The notes: a model not told the origin generated them from the letters alone. A DNA stretch of 64,000 nt from Candidula unifasciata (GCA_905116865.2 CAJHNH020001151.1:12501-76500); one strand, 5' to 3'. Shown: positions 32,884 to 40,500, counted from the stretch's first letter. Translations and numbers: made by a program.

Positions 32884-33191
32884 AATTTAAACATTTCTCA
32901 CACAGATGATCTTCCATGTCACGTCAGAACGTCCAGCATCGTCTTTCTTGGTCTCCCTTTTGCTTCTTTCCCCGCTGACTTTCTCACCATCACCAACTTT
33001 TTAATGCTTTATATCTTGTTGAAGTATGTATTGTTTCTTATTTTCTTTCAGCACCACCAAAACTACTGCCGACCATGAATGATAGAAACATCCCTCTGCC
33101 TCCGCATATAGAACTATCACAGCAAGTCCCAATGATGCACCAGCCAGATGTCAACCACTATTATGCCTACTGGAATATACCAAGACAGTGA
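16483..33191 (+). CDS. Multi-exon C2H2 zinc-finger protein (about 23 fingers)
   Basis: Seven exons join in frame: 16483-18991, 22530-22678, 23164-23386, 25392-25558, 28444-28660, 31340-31459 and 33052-33191, giving 3525 nt and 1174 residues ending at TGA. All introns are GT-AG. The ATG at 16483 has A at -3 and is the first in-frame ATG after a stop at 16432, which itself follows a possible acceptor at 16421-16423, so a non-coding 5' exon is likely. Residues 1-179 carry no domain I recognise (no KRAB, BTB or ZAD). Fingers of the C-x2-C-x12-H-x3/4-H type run from residue 180 to about 1115. Several are joined by TGEKP-like linkers that are restored only by splicing (HLGEKP across intron 1, HTGDERP across intron 5). 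The last 46 residues are Pro/Gln/Tyr-rich. By family, a nuclear DNA- or RNA-binding regulator is expected; targets are unknown. Spliced structure is inferred, not observed. Confidence 0.88.
19186..19645 (-). mobile_element. SINE-A with long (TTC)n, joined to SINE-T body
   Basis: Lies in zinc-finger intron 1. A TTC-rich run (19186-19290, + strand) precedes SINE-A landmarks (cttgttccagaaccatagtt, cgtgcacatccattttacag, gttggtttc). A G-run (19506-19518) is followed by the SINE-T body (ggtacccagagtagtttggg, tcgaccttggagccgaggtc). The composite arrangement parallels 14375-14810 but with a different join. Confidence 0.65.
19666..19935 (+). repeat. 95-bp tandem repeat, three copies
   Basis: The block tcaattcaaaggttaggtc recurs at 19666, 19761 and 19856 (period 95), each followed by aggctcatatttttgtgcat and tttccttttcaagacagaca. 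The third copy runs straight into the 20-bp array. Confidence 0.9.
19921..21115 (+). repeat. 20-bp minisatellite, about 59 copies
   Basis: Consensus ttggacagttacacatatct with a strict 20-bp period. The left eight or so units are identical (ttttgacag variant). From about 20680 units alternate ataact/atatct and ggac/gggc, making a 40-bp higher-order period. All open frames across it (SYTYLW, VTHIFGQ, LHISL) are repeat artefacts. It lies in intron 1 of the zinc-finger gene. Confidence 0.95.
21125..21345 (-). mobile_element. SINE-A copy
   Basis: Landmarks in + order: cttcttttttatgttcacc, ggcggaaagttctggttgtt, tgtctacttctggactt, cctctctggcagatgcactc, gaaggagacacccctaattgg. It is truncated at its minus-strand 5' end. 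Confidence 0.7.
21350..22430. other. Zinc-finger intron 1, unrecognised part
   Basis: AT-rich intron sequence without a repeat family I can place. A C-run lies at 22434-22450, just upstream of exon 2. Confidence 0.4.
22530..22678 (+). CDS. Zinc-finger gene, coding exon 2
   Basis: 149 nt after acceptor TCATTGCAG. It completes the Gly codon begun in exon 1 and reads GEKPFCCETCGLRF, one full finger (H...NVH), then the Cys pair CPVC of the next finger. It ends in phase 0 at donor GTGAGG. Confidence 0.88.
22984..23035 (+). repeat. (CT)n microsatellite
   Basis: CT/CTTT run in zinc-finger intron 2, about 130 bp upstream of the exon 3 acceptor. Confidence 0.9.
23164..23386 (+). CDS. Zinc-finger gene, coding exon 3
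   Basis: 223 nt after acceptor CCCCTCAG. It supplies the His pair (WNHLLIH) for the finger whose Cys pair lies in exon 2, then two full fingers (CNYC...H..SLH and CFLC...HFGSH). The donor is GTAAGG, phase 1. Confidence 0.88.
23880..24375 (+). repeat. 174-bp direct tandem duplication with SINE-A-like end
   Basis: gacataggagtcacagcgag starts at 24013 and again at 24187. The copies are nearly identical through ccgaccttgcatctgtgaca, ccagttaattgtctcctayg and gtgggtctattcttgttttc. The last part (gacatgcttgtt-like, gggtctattcttgttttccc) is the SINE-A head. Confidence 0.85.
24466..24830 (-). mobile_element. LINE-C ORF2 C-terminus with GAA tail
   Basis: The minus strand reads IIFRLRTGHNRLYQHMFKFF, then a Cys/His motif TCPCSVAPGYAEHVLQHC and FIKTTGVLI before the stop. 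LRTGHNRLxxHM and CPC...EHVLQ.C are typical of the region after RNase H in I-type LINEs. A GAAGAAGAA tail lies at 24466-24487. It sits in zinc-finger intron 3. Confidence 0.75.
25085..25275 (+). mobile_element. SINE-B copy
   Basis: The best plain copy: accccactaggacatcaaac, aagcgataaacacccagtga, gtgccaccat, ccccggcagaagccggggtg, ending ttgcatcccacgtggggacg. It serves as the uninterrupted reference for the copy at 43797. It ends about 115 bp before exon 4. Confidence 0.7.
25392..25558 (+). CDS. Zinc-finger gene, coding exon 4
   Basis: 167 nt after acceptor ATTTGCAG. One finger (CTQC...HTKSRH), a basic linker rich in Lys/Arg (RHERKKRN), then the Cys pair CKMC of the next finger. The donor is GTAAGT, phase 0. 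Confidence 0.88.
25612..25808 (+). repeat. 36-bp tandem repeat, five copies
   Basis: gctatgttaaggaat recurs with a 36-bp period (25633, 25669, and so on), followed by tatctccctctgacagtcca variants. It lies in intron 4. Confidence 0.85.
25800..25960 (-). mobile_element. LINE-B-like C-terminal fragment
   Basis: The minus strand encodes RKKSRGRSKVLDSL, then RLSVSEITECTRDRRLGID. This is the LINE-B motif series (RGR-x(2)-LDSL, SxxEIxxxxRDRxLW). Related pieces lie at 32885-32990 and 57995-58165. Confidence 0.6.
26046..26068 (+). repeat. Poly-G tract (G23)
   Basis: Uninterrupted run of 23 G in intron 4 of the zinc-finger gene. The true length is uncertain in any assembly. Confidence 0.9.
26880..27155 (+). 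mobile_element. LINE-E C-terminal fragment
   Basis: Encodes YIGHILRRNGQRITKQAVKG and, after frame shifts, the residual end of the ORF. It closes in a GATAGTGATGATGAATAAA tail. W/YIGH-x-LR is the LINE-E mark, shared with the minus-strand pieces at 31750 and 48630. Confidence 0.6.
27195..27500 (+). mobile_element. SINE-T copy, diverged
   Basis: Body and tail match SINE-T: caggtcgacctagcc, gggaaagtaaagacagccgg, gctggtgtaatgctgacc, cctagtgccgattggtctgt, atatgccagatgcgc, ttaaaagggatctttacttt. The tRNA-like head is altered, with a B-box-like cgatcgaaaccc. Confidence 0.65.
27500..28120. other. Zinc-finger intron 4, unrecognised part
   Basis: AT-rich sequence with homopolymer T and A runs near 27718-27780. 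No family match is seen. Confidence 0.35.
28124..28330 (+). mobile_element. LINE-B C-terminus
   Basis: Open frame reading RRKLENGTTGKICRKRNGKR, then HGRVSPAHLIHAVRDHKLWR and GIFAHASKKGS before TGATGATTA. It is the cleanest plus-strand LINE-B end in the window. It sits 120 bp upstream of zinc-finger exon 5. Confidence 0.75.
28444..28660 (+). CDS. Zinc-finger gene, coding exon 5
   Basis: 217 nt after acceptor TTTCACAG. It completes the split finger (VYQKKASLDVHMKIH), followed by two fingers with the best consensus in the protein, joined by HTKEKPYQC. The donor is GTGCGT, phase 1. Read-through continues an open frame into a repeat (see 28700). Confidence 0.88.
28700..29215 (+). mobile_element. 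LINE 3' end preceded by an 84-bp triplication
   Basis: Three 84-bp units (starts at about 28705, 28789, 28873) encode GVMARCFNTAQAL and then NAMDHVVWR in frame with exon 5. A C-terminus IPSLWKTFLDTGGSC and TGA follow. The 3' non-coding part (ataacactatcgtctkgaaa, then ggaaaggtgcca) recurs at 55990-56140 (reverse) and 16330-16365. An (AATC)n run ends it at 29200-29218. Confidence 0.6.
29219..29445 (+). mobile_element. SINE-T copy
   Basis: ggctagatgctagtctgtgg, then caggtcaaatccgaac (B-box-like), cttggctccaaggtcagccc, gcgtcatgttgaccacatta, then aatataggtctagcattata. It follows directly on the (AATC)n tail of the preceding LINE. Confidence 0.65.
29548..30345 (-). mobile_element. LINE-C RNase H domain and C-terminus
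   Basis: A 253-codon minus ORF. The RNase H parts are IVALEQAAKML (catalytic Glu), VVIFTDALSVLQAL (catalytic Asp), then TVLQWVPSHCGIPGNETADK (WxPSHxGIxGNExAD). The tail has LRLRTGHNKLNQHMHRL and CPCGLC...TEHVLQDCPL, ending RTCLSV. The first catalytic Asp is missing, so the copy is 5'-truncated. A GAA tail lies at 29549-29566. It is antisense to the zinc-finger gene in intron 5 and is the best preserved LINE frame in the window. Confidence 0.85.
30346..30546 (+). mobile_element. SINE-A copy in the plus orientation
   Basis: gtgtttcctttgaagtttta, tgcatctgcctgagagcaga, caagatcagaaacaagacca, gtggatgaataacc, ending gcactaagacaaagaagaag. This is one of the few copies oriented this way, and its GAA tail is visible at the 3' end. 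Confidence 0.7.
30547..30965 (+). mobile_element. LINE reverse-transcriptase fragment
   Basis: Encodes LLKEGKVAGPHGIPAEVIRS (RT motif with KAxGPDGIPAE), then after a shift ENYRRIMLLSVPGKILNRII and LRAEQAGF-PNRSCTDHIATL, with a stop in place of Arg. This is the fingers/palm region of an RTE/Jockey-like RT. It is broken by several stops and lies in intron 5. Confidence 0.75.
31078..31265 (+). mobile_element. Possible SINE or LINE 5' piece with B-box-like site
   Basis: Contains GGGTTCGATCCCAGC (31080-31094), close to a pol III B box, then cagaaagcaatggcaaacta and gatgttggggttggttctgc. A weak call resting on one box and overall character. It ends about 75 bp before exon 6. Confidence 0.35.
31340..31459 (+). 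CDS. Zinc-finger gene, coding exon 6
   Basis: 120 nt after acceptor ATTTTCAG. Encodes DERPYLCDDCGMAF and the final finger (NHKMTH), then a short linker. The donor is GTATTG, phase 1. Confidence 0.85.
31686..31870 (-). mobile_element. LINE-E C-terminus with LINE-B-like tail
   Basis: The minus strand reads DQKVKKGCWRWIGHMLRKPE, then ITRISFHWNPQGHRM. It then joins the LINE-B type end (gtagaggcatatccgcccac, ggcaaggcacctgatgatga). It looks like a deletion or recombination product of two LINE ends. It lies in intron 6. Confidence 0.65.
32190..32415 (-). mobile_element. SINE-A copy
   Basis: + landmarks: tgttctagttgttgtttatc, cacctggattgtggtctt, ttgcatggacataattttac, gttccttgcctgtcaagcaa, cgcccctcttacgacatact. 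Diverged. Lies in intron 6. Confidence 0.6.
32455..32650 (+). mobile_element. SINE-T fragment
   Basis: ttggagacatggtgctgcag, then a B-box-like tgggttcagatct, a TA/T-rich insertion (32535-32570), and ggactcccaggtcaactcaa. The second half of the element is absent. Confidence 0.5.
32826..32885 (+). repeat. Poly-C (C48) followed by poly-A (A12)
   Basis: 48 consecutive C then 12 A, 166 bp upstream of the last zinc-finger exon. The longest homopolymer in the window. The reverse strand could form G-quadruplexes. The length may be an assembly estimate. Confidence 0.9.
33052..33191 (+). CDS. Zinc-finger gene, last coding exon
   Basis: After acceptor TTCTTTCAG it encodes a Pro-rich tail (APPKLLPTMNDRNIPLPPH, then QQVPMMHQPDVNHYYAYW) ending IPRQ and TGA 33189-33191. 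It has no finger. Antisense LINE homology begins at once after the stop, so the 3' UTR is transposon DNA. I see no AATAAA close by on this strand. Confidence 0.78.
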
Positions 33192-35090
33192 TGTCTTTCA
33201 TCATTGGTAACTTCCATATAGGCCTTGGCTTGCACCAGTGACAGTCTAGACTTTACTGATGTCAGCCGAAGCATATGACTCATTGTTCTAACTGGGGTAT
33301 CTCGTGTGCAACCTAAGACAATTCTCATTCTTTCATTTCGAATCCGTTCAAGCTTTGCACACTGTGAAGTGGATAGGGCCATATCACTTACTAAAAGGAC
33401 CAAATGGTTGAACAATAAGACCAGAAGTCTCTGTTCCATATGTGTCGCCACTATCATCTTTAGTGCCACCAGGCCACACTTGCATTTGATCAGTCTGCTC
33501 CACATCATATTTGTAGGACAGACTGCGATCAAATGTCAAACCTAAGTATTTTCAGCTTATCTCTTCTTTCAACATTTATACCTTTCATGAATATGCTGGG
33601 CAAGTCTTCCTTTCCAGTGCAGTTATTTAAGGAGCACCACAAAATACAGGCCTTCTCACTTCACACCACTCTGTCATCTCAAGCAAAGTACTTTGGAAGT
33701 CTCTGGTCAAGTCATGCCTGTCTGACCCGCTTCAATATATTAGGAAACCATCAGTAAGTGTCACAGTTCGCCCTAGTCCAGCGGGCTGAATTTTTGCCAG
33801 ACGCTATATATATATATATTTATATATATACACACACTCGCACGCAGGCAATCATGCACATGCGCGTGCATGCACACACACACACGTACACACACTTTCT
33901 TCACCACAATTTTTTTTCAGCATTTTGCCATACACATTTTGCATGGTAATGATTCTATAACTGTTGAGTTGTGAGGGATCCCTGTCTGGTTTTGGATGTG
34001 GTTTAAGATAACTATGTAACCAGTCATCTGGTACATTTAACATTTGGATACTATCATTAAAGTCCCTCACAACTCATATTTCATAACTACTTAACTGTTT
34101 GATGCGGCCATAGCGTACACCCTCCAGCCCCGGAGCATTATTTCTGCTGCCCTGGATTGCTCTATCCTATTGTCTTTATCTGTTTGGATTAAATATCACC
34201 TTAAACAACTCTTGCCCCTTCTCCTCGTCACTTGTTAATATTCTACCTCCTGACTCTTGAATGTTTGGTATTTGACGAATGGTACTTTTTCTTTTAATTT
34301 GTTGGTACAAATTCCAGAATTTATGTAGTGTTTTCTCCCCTGCTACATCTGTTACAAAATTCCTTTCTTGGCCTCTTTGGTGCTGTTTTTAAATGTGTTA
34401 CTCAGGATTTGTTTAACTTGTTGTTATTGCTCCATATCTTCATCTTTTGCAGGTCATAGTTTTTGTGCTTTCTGCCATTCATTCGTAGTCAATATTTTTG
34501 CTTCCCAGACCTTTTCCACCTGTTCGTTCTACCACAGTGGTTGCACAAATTTTGTTTTTCCCATCTTTTGTAGGGCTGTTTGGCACAACGAATGCAGTGT
34601 TCGAACCTACTGATTATTGGCTGTAAATTTAAACATGTGTCATGGTTTCATTAGCTTAATAGTCTGTCCCTTTGGGATAAGAACCAGGCATGGCAGGTGA
34701 TCACTTTCTTCTCCTCAAAAACACCCCAGCTCACTGTGTATGCATCAGTACTGAATGCTAACGCTAGGTCGATCACTCCATCCATGTCTCTGGCTCTTGC
34801 TGCTTATCTTGTGGCACAACCATCGTTTAATATGTTGAAGCTTATGCCTATTAGGGCCTGACTCAGTGCAACTCTCTGTCTGTTTTCCCCACTCTTTTGA
34901 CTGAGCGTTAAAATCACCAGCTCTTAAACATTTTACATCATACTCCTCCAAATCTGAAAGGTATTCACATGTGCCTTCGATCGGAAGTTGGTCCACATGC
35001 TCGTTTATGTTGAAGATGTACCGGTCGTGGTTGTCTATGGAAATAACAAATCCTTGAATCTCAAGCATTTCACTGTTATACTCTTATGTA
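33192..35090 (-). mobile_element. LINE with endonuclease and reverse-transcriptase remnants
   Basis: Reading right to left: near 35000-34870 the endonuclease piece KCLRAGDFNAQSKEWGKQTE (GDFNA-x-WG). Near 34050-33900 the RT fingers piece LNVPDDWLHSYLKPHPKP, then LNSYRIITMQNVYGKMLKK. Near 33390-33200 the post-RT piece AKLERIRNERMRIVLGCTRD and LSLVQAKAYMEVTNDERH. Stops and gaps separate these. The end at 33192 touches the stop codon of the zinc-finger gene. Confidence 0.75.
33800..33900 (+). repeat. (TA)n and (CA)n microsatellite
   Basis: TA repeats at about 33805-33828 followed by CA-rich repeats to 33895, interrupting the LINE RT region. Confidence 0.85.
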
Positions 35091-35399
35091 TTTAGTCATC
35101 GATGGTGGATTCCATGCCTATTATACATAGCCAGATTGACATAAACTACATACAGCCGTGGAATCAATTTTTAGTTTCACTTTACTGCAAATAGGTCATT
35201 CTCTTCTGTCATCCCGTGTGTTCAGGATATTCATTTTAGCTTCATGATCTCATATTTTAGTCATCCTATGTTTTCCTGCAACTTGTATCTTTTTTGTTAT
35301 GAGTACATATTATATTATTATTATTTTACACTTGAACAATTTTCTCCCCATGACACTAACAAATGGTAACATTTGTAATCACACAGATATAGATATACG

Positions 35400-36250
35400 C
35401 TCGAGCCTGTATTGTCCATGTGCAGAAAAGCCATAAGCCAGGGAAGATACGCTTGGCGCCACATTAAAGTCCTGAAAGAGTTAGCGGATAGTGAGGACCA
35501 AGCCAGGATTAGGGCCAACGGGAGAGCCAGTCCTACCGTTACCCCCATGCTCTTCCTCAAGGCTGGGCAGGTTTATAAAGATAAAATCAACAAGATCGCA
35601 TACGCTCCATCAATACTTGACTCAGCGAGGGACTGGTTACTGATTGTCGACCTGCCTGGATTTGAGGTATCCAGAGTCAGTCCGGAAGACCGGCCTGAGA
35701 CAGAACATAGTTCTGCACTCTACGGAAAAACACCAGCTCATCCTGATTAAGCTTTTAAAGGGTTTGTATCCTGATTAAGCTTTTAAAGGGTTTGTATCCT
35801 GATTAAGCTTTTAAAGGGTTTGTATCCTGATTAAGCTTTTAAAGGGTTTGTATCCTGATTAAGCTGACTTTGTTGTACGAGCCGCGGATCAACTAAGATC
35901 ACATGTACAAGCTCATGAAGTACTATGAGCTCGTGGCCAGTCTGAGGAGAGATGAAGCGTAAGCAGTAAAATATCCGCCGTCGAGGTAGGTGCAAGAGGT
36001 CTTTTCTCCACTTCCATGTACAATGTGCTAAAGCAGCTGGGCTTGTGAGGAAACAAGTGCAAATGGTCACTAAAACAGCTGGGCGAAACTGCTAAAAGAG
36101 CTTCGAGCTAGCTCTGGATGCAATGGAACGTCGTGGAGGATGGGCCTCGGTAGACTGGTCCAAGACTCTAGTGGAAAAGAACGTCTTATCCCTTAAAAGT
36201 GGAAGTATCAGAAATGTCTGCAAATGTCCCTCTTCAACTGCCAGAGTCTA
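35400..36250 (+). mobile_element. LINE C-terminal (ARDW-type) fragment
   Basis: Encodes WRHIKVLKELAD, then PSILDSARDWLLIVDLPGF. This matches the QVLKELAD...SARDW-x-VDL signature found in C-termini of some invertebrate retroelement ORFs. Later broken pieces (YKLMKYYELV, and others near 35890-36110) resemble the KYxELVxDCR...EVGCRGF region. It is split by a 28-bp tandem array. Confidence 0.55.
35741..35867 (+). repeat. 28-bp tandem repeat, four copies plus part
   Basis: tcctgattaagcttttaaag with gggtttgta, period 28, starting at 35741, 35769, 35797 and 35825. A fifth unit breaks off at aagctgactt. Units appear identical, so the expansion is recent. It interrupts the LINE frame. Confidence 0.95.
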
Positions 36251-36980
36251 ACTGCCAAGTCTAACACCTGTCCGATGAACCAATTGAAAGCTTGTCCCCA
36301 TGGTCGTAAGGTAGATGACTGATCTAATTTGTTACCGCAGCGACAATATCAGTAATTCTCACACCTGTTACAAATCACCATATCGTCTTGTCCCTGTCCA
36401 AGAACATCCGGTAAAGTGCAGCAGGGGAAGATCGAGGCCTTGGAGTCATGACCCAGGTCGGCCCACCTTCTGAGATTGTATAGGAATGGTAACGGGCTGA
36501 AACAATTGTCGACAAGGGATGTTTCTACTGATAATTGGTGAACCCCTGCTGTACATGCTTCCCTGAGGAGTTCTTCTTATATTATTAGACAGATGTTCAT
36601 ATATGTCTTTAAATTCTTATTCTTATGGGCATTATACACTTTAATGTCCTATATTTATTCTCTTTCCTGTCTTACCTTCCTCATTCCATCCCCCTTTAGC
36701 CTAATTCTATATATTCAGAACTTTGTTCTTTAGTATTTCCATATTTTTATACTACAAATGTACACTTAAGCCGGCTACAGTTTCATTCCCCTTGTCTAAA
36801 CTTACATTTCTTAACCCTACTTTACTACAGGTATGTCATGTTCCTTTATAATTTTGCTTGTCCACATGTACAACATATTAATTTTAGCTTCAAGATCTTG
36901 TGTTTCACCTATACCATGTTTCCATGCGTCTTACTTCCTATGTATTACGAGTATTGTTCTTCTTCTTCTTATCTTTGTGT
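36250..36980. other. Intergenic, nothing recognised
   Basis: No domain or family match. The stretch 36250-36560 has a distinct, more GC-rich composition and may be the 3' UTR of the preceding LINE. Confidence 0.3.
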
Positions 36981-36984
36981 ACGT

Positions 36985-37001
36985 ATGTGTGTGTGTGTGT
37001 G

Positions 37002-37087
<86 letters not shown>
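36985..37087 (+). repeat. (GT)n(AT)n microsatellite
   Basis: GT repeats at 36985-37009, AT repeats at about 37010-37079, then GTGTGTG. The open frames across it (YIYIYI) are artefacts. Confidence 0.95.
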
Positions 37088-37088
<1 letters not shown>

Positions 37089-37619
37089 GCTATTTTGATT
37101 CATGTGACACACATATACTAACAAACTGCCATGTTTGTAATGACACAAAATAATATACCCACACAGCAACGCATGCGAACGAATGAACACAAGATTTTTT
37201 TGGGGGAAAAGAAAACGAAAAGCTCCTGTAGTCTGCATAAGGCATTACTGTGTCTTATATCTTCACAATGTTCACTGAGTTTTGAAAGCAAAATAAAAAC
37301 ACTAAGGATTAAACAAATAGGCGGAATAATACAAAACCAGGAAAACACACATTACCACATAGGACTTTGGCTATCACACCTACAGCCAGTTAGTAACACT
37401 ATGTCACATCATTTTGTTAAGATTCATCATCGTTATCATCATGTGCCAAGCCAGTATGTATAGGCTGTCATGTTTTGCCTTCTCACATGATCACAAGAAA
37501 TCTAATTTGCAATTTCAGAAACATTTCTGTCACAAAACTATTAGCAAAGAAACTGTCGCATTACTTTATCAGTAAAAAGTCTCAAACATTCTTTTCTCAT
37601 AAAAATCAAGCAGAACTGT

Positions 37620-38290
37620 TTCTTCAAACAAATAACTTGAGGAAAGAAGAATTGAAAACAGCAAAATTGTTTTCCCTCTGTAACTGCATTTCAGTCCTCC
37701 AGGCGACTCAGAAAGACCCACGAGACATCATGGAAAGAGAACTGACCCGCCAGCTAAACTGAAACGCAGAAAACAATCAGATCGTTCTTCAGTGGTTCGT
37801 TGCTCACTGCGGCATACTAGGAAATTAGTTAGCAGACAGACTTGCTAAAAATGGAACATAGGAGAAACAACACACCCATCCATTGGAGTTGCCAGAAATA
37901 AGAACACTTATCAAGGAAATATACAAGGAATAGTAGGGAGAACAAACAAACAGTGAACATCCACAAGACCTCATCAGCAGACTCAACAGAAAACAACATA
38001 CAACAATTTTCCATCTACGAACAGGACACTGCAGGCCCAACTACCACATGCATAAAATAAAGATTGCACAGTCCCCACAGTGTGCCTGTCAAACAGGACC
38101 ACAAACACCTGAGCACATTCTGCAGACCTGCCCACGCTACTTAAAACTTCAAAAAGACACTGGCATCAAGAGCAAAGTGTGCAGAGCAAGCTATGGGGAA
38201 CCATGAAGGACCTACTACTGACATGCGAGTTTACAGAGGCACCTGATGGTCTGATCTGAGCATACGAAACCAAACTCAAAGAAGAAACAA
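37620..38290 (+). mobile_element. LINE-A RNase H end and C-terminus
   Basis: Reads KTAKLFSLCNCISVLQAT, with the RNase H CDSxSVLQA Asp altered. Then IVLQWFVAHCGILGN-stop-LADRLAKN, where TAG (37826-37828) replaces the Glu codon of GNELAD. It continues through LPEIRTLIKEIYKE and HLRTGHCRPNYHMH-like sequence to the GAAGAA tail. The same stop occurs at 46898. Confidence 0.75.
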
Positions 38291-38439
38291 ATAACTGGCA
38301 GATGGTTGTCTTTTGCAGCACTTAACATTCCAGTTGATGTGATGAAGAAATAAATAATTTTGGTAGCACATCCTTGTGTGCTTTTTTAAATGACTAAATT
38401 TTTCAGGTGTTTGTTAAAAAAAATTAAACATCACTTGCC

Positions 38440-38605
38440 AGGTTGACCAAGTTTAAACTGGGCACCAGGCAATGTCCAGGGAAGTAAAGGTGGCCAGCAT
38501 GATGTTGATCACATCATCCTTAAAGTGCTGATCAACCTCTGACAGTAAAAGTCTAGCGTTATATGCCCAGGGCACCACTGGCATATAACAAGTCCTTATA
38601 ATGTT
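38440..38605 (+). mobile_element. SINE-T 3' half
   Basis: ggcaccaggcaatgtccagg, gaagtaaaggtggccagcat, gatgttgatcacatcatcct, then aaaagtctagcgttatatgc. The head is absent. Confidence 0.6.
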
Positions 38606-38609
38606 TTAC

Positions 38610-39640
38610 ATTCTGTACTTAAGCAAGCCAAATTAGGTGTCTTTTATTTGGCATGTTGGTATTTGAATCAGTGGGTTTGCTCAAAGCTATGTCAGTTCTA
38701 ATAACAAATAACTAGTTTCATACACATGTGCACAAACGCCTGTATGTATGTTTCTCTCTCTCTCTGTCTCTCTCTCTCGTGTGTGCTTTTGCCATCAATG
38801 CTTTTGCATGTTTACTTTTTTCAGGTTGCTTATACTGGTATGAACACAACATGATTTATAATTAGAATTCACTTGATATGTGAATGATGAGTATTTGGAA
38901 GGCTGAATGTAAGACAGGCCTGCATGCCCAATTTGGGACCCTTTGAAAATAAAAGTTCATTCATTCATCTGTTTTTTAGTATGTGCAAGTTACTTTCATA
39001 TACAGTTGTGATAATTTTAAGTACAGTATGTATTAATTAATCTCATATTATAAAATATTTTTGCAGTAGTAATAAACATCTATTTTAAACTATGTGTGTA
39101 ATGTTTGGAAATTGTTGTTTTTATTTTGTATTATTCTTTTAAATATGTTTTGTTAAGTTCCCTTTTTACTCAAGTTTTCTTTATACTAGTTGTCTTATTG
39201 CCATAGTTAATTTTAATCAGTTACTGTCTCTACAATTAAGTTTAGATGCAGTGGATCTCAGCACACTGTCTTTCCACCTAGTTGTATACTCAGACTTTAC
39301 CCAGACATACTGCGGTTCATCCTTCCATTTATTTTGTCCTTCCACTTGTTTCAGTGCTTAGCTGTTTTTTTTTTTTGGCTTAAACTTGTACCCCTTGCAA
39401 TGTTTTTATAAAAATGCTATTTTTAATATCGTTGAAATGCTTGATATGTTTCTTCATTTCTTTCATTGAACTCACTTTTTAATCTAAGTCTTTCTGAAAC
39501 TGCTATGTCTTATTTTATTTGTTTCAGAAAAATACAGCATATTTTTTTTTGGTATCCACAATTGCCCGGCCTGAATTTAATCAGAACATGATAGAAAGCA
39601 TGGCTAACTTAGTAGAAGACATTAGGGTCTCTTATTTAAT
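38610..39640. other. Intergenic, nothing recognised
   Basis: AT-rich, with a short CT microsatellite at about 38755-38780. No coding or family signal. Confidence 0.35.
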
Positions 39641-39646
39641 AACTGG

Positions 39647-39912
39647 GAGTTGCAGTGGCGGAGGGGCTAGACGCTCGCCCTGGACCGGAAAGTCATGAGT
39701 TCGCTCCCTGGCAGAGCCGGACTTTAAATAAAAATGACTTTGGCTCCCAGGTCGACCTAGCCATGAGTGGGTACCAGGTGCAGTCTCAGGAAGTAAAGGC
39801 GGCCGGCGTGATGCTGACCACATCACCCATCTTGTGCCGATTTGTGTATAAAATATAGGTCTAGCCCTATATGCCTAAAAGGCGTGGAAAAGGGTCCTTT
39901 ACTTTTTACTTT
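39647..39912 (+). mobile_element. SINE-T, full length
   Basis: The reference copy. A-box-like TGGCGGAGGGG (39656-39666) and B-box-like GAGTTCGCTCC (39697-39707) give a tRNA-related pol III head. The body reads gactttggctcccaggtcga, ggtaccaggtgcagtctcag, gcggccggcgtgatgctgac. The tail is aatataggtctagccctata and gggtcctttactttt. Length about 265 bp. Confidence 0.8.
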
Positions 39913-39934
39913 TTTTTATTTAATACCCTGACAT

Positions 39935-40500
39935 TGAGGTCAGTTGGGAACGACATCACAGCACTCGGGATATTCCAATTTTACGCCTGCCCCATCTTGA
40001 GCAGCCAGCGCACAGTTCCAGTTACGATACCAGCACCAGTCTGGTTGAATGTCTGTCTTGCCTTTCCTTTGAGTTTTGAGTGTCAGCCAGATTCCTTTGA
40101 CAATGTCTGCTGCACCACTGACTTAGATCGTGATCATCTATTTGCATTTCCCCAGTGTTCACTCCCTCTCATGGCCTTGACCTCATCTAGTCTACTACCT
40201 AGTGGTGCAGAAGCAGCCATTCTGTCTGCCTGTTCATTTCCAAACAAATCTGCATATCCTGTATTAAATAAATAATGCTAACTACTCCTGGGTATTTTCA
40301 TCAATGCTTGACACTCTGCACGGTTCATAGCTGTCCCTATCTTTTTAATCATGTTCTGTATGTCTTTTACAACTACAAAATGTGTGTGCAGCTGGTTCTT
40401 AAGCCAGTGGAAGGCTGGAGTGACTGCCTCCACCTCCATTCTCAAGCTAGGTGTGGTATCAAATAACAGGCTATGTTTCACCAAAGGTCATCCACTCATA
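39935..40500 (-). mobile_element. LINE-D RNase H and C-terminus
   Basis: The minus strand carries SLRMEVEAVTPAFHWLKNQL (RNase H Glu), a frame-shifted FGNEQADRMAAS (near 40230) and the RWLLKM-type C-terminus (near 39990). It is arranged like 9640-10290, so both are copies of one family. Broken by shifts. Confidence 0.7.

Noticed and set aside
33167..33532. 121-codon minus-strand gene overlapping the last zinc-finger exon
   Set aside because: The sequence AKLERIRNERMRIVLGCTRD is LINE ORF2 material, and the overlap with the exon is only the run-on of its frame.
37014..37238. Frames with YIYIYI repeats
   Set aside because: AT microsatellite translation.
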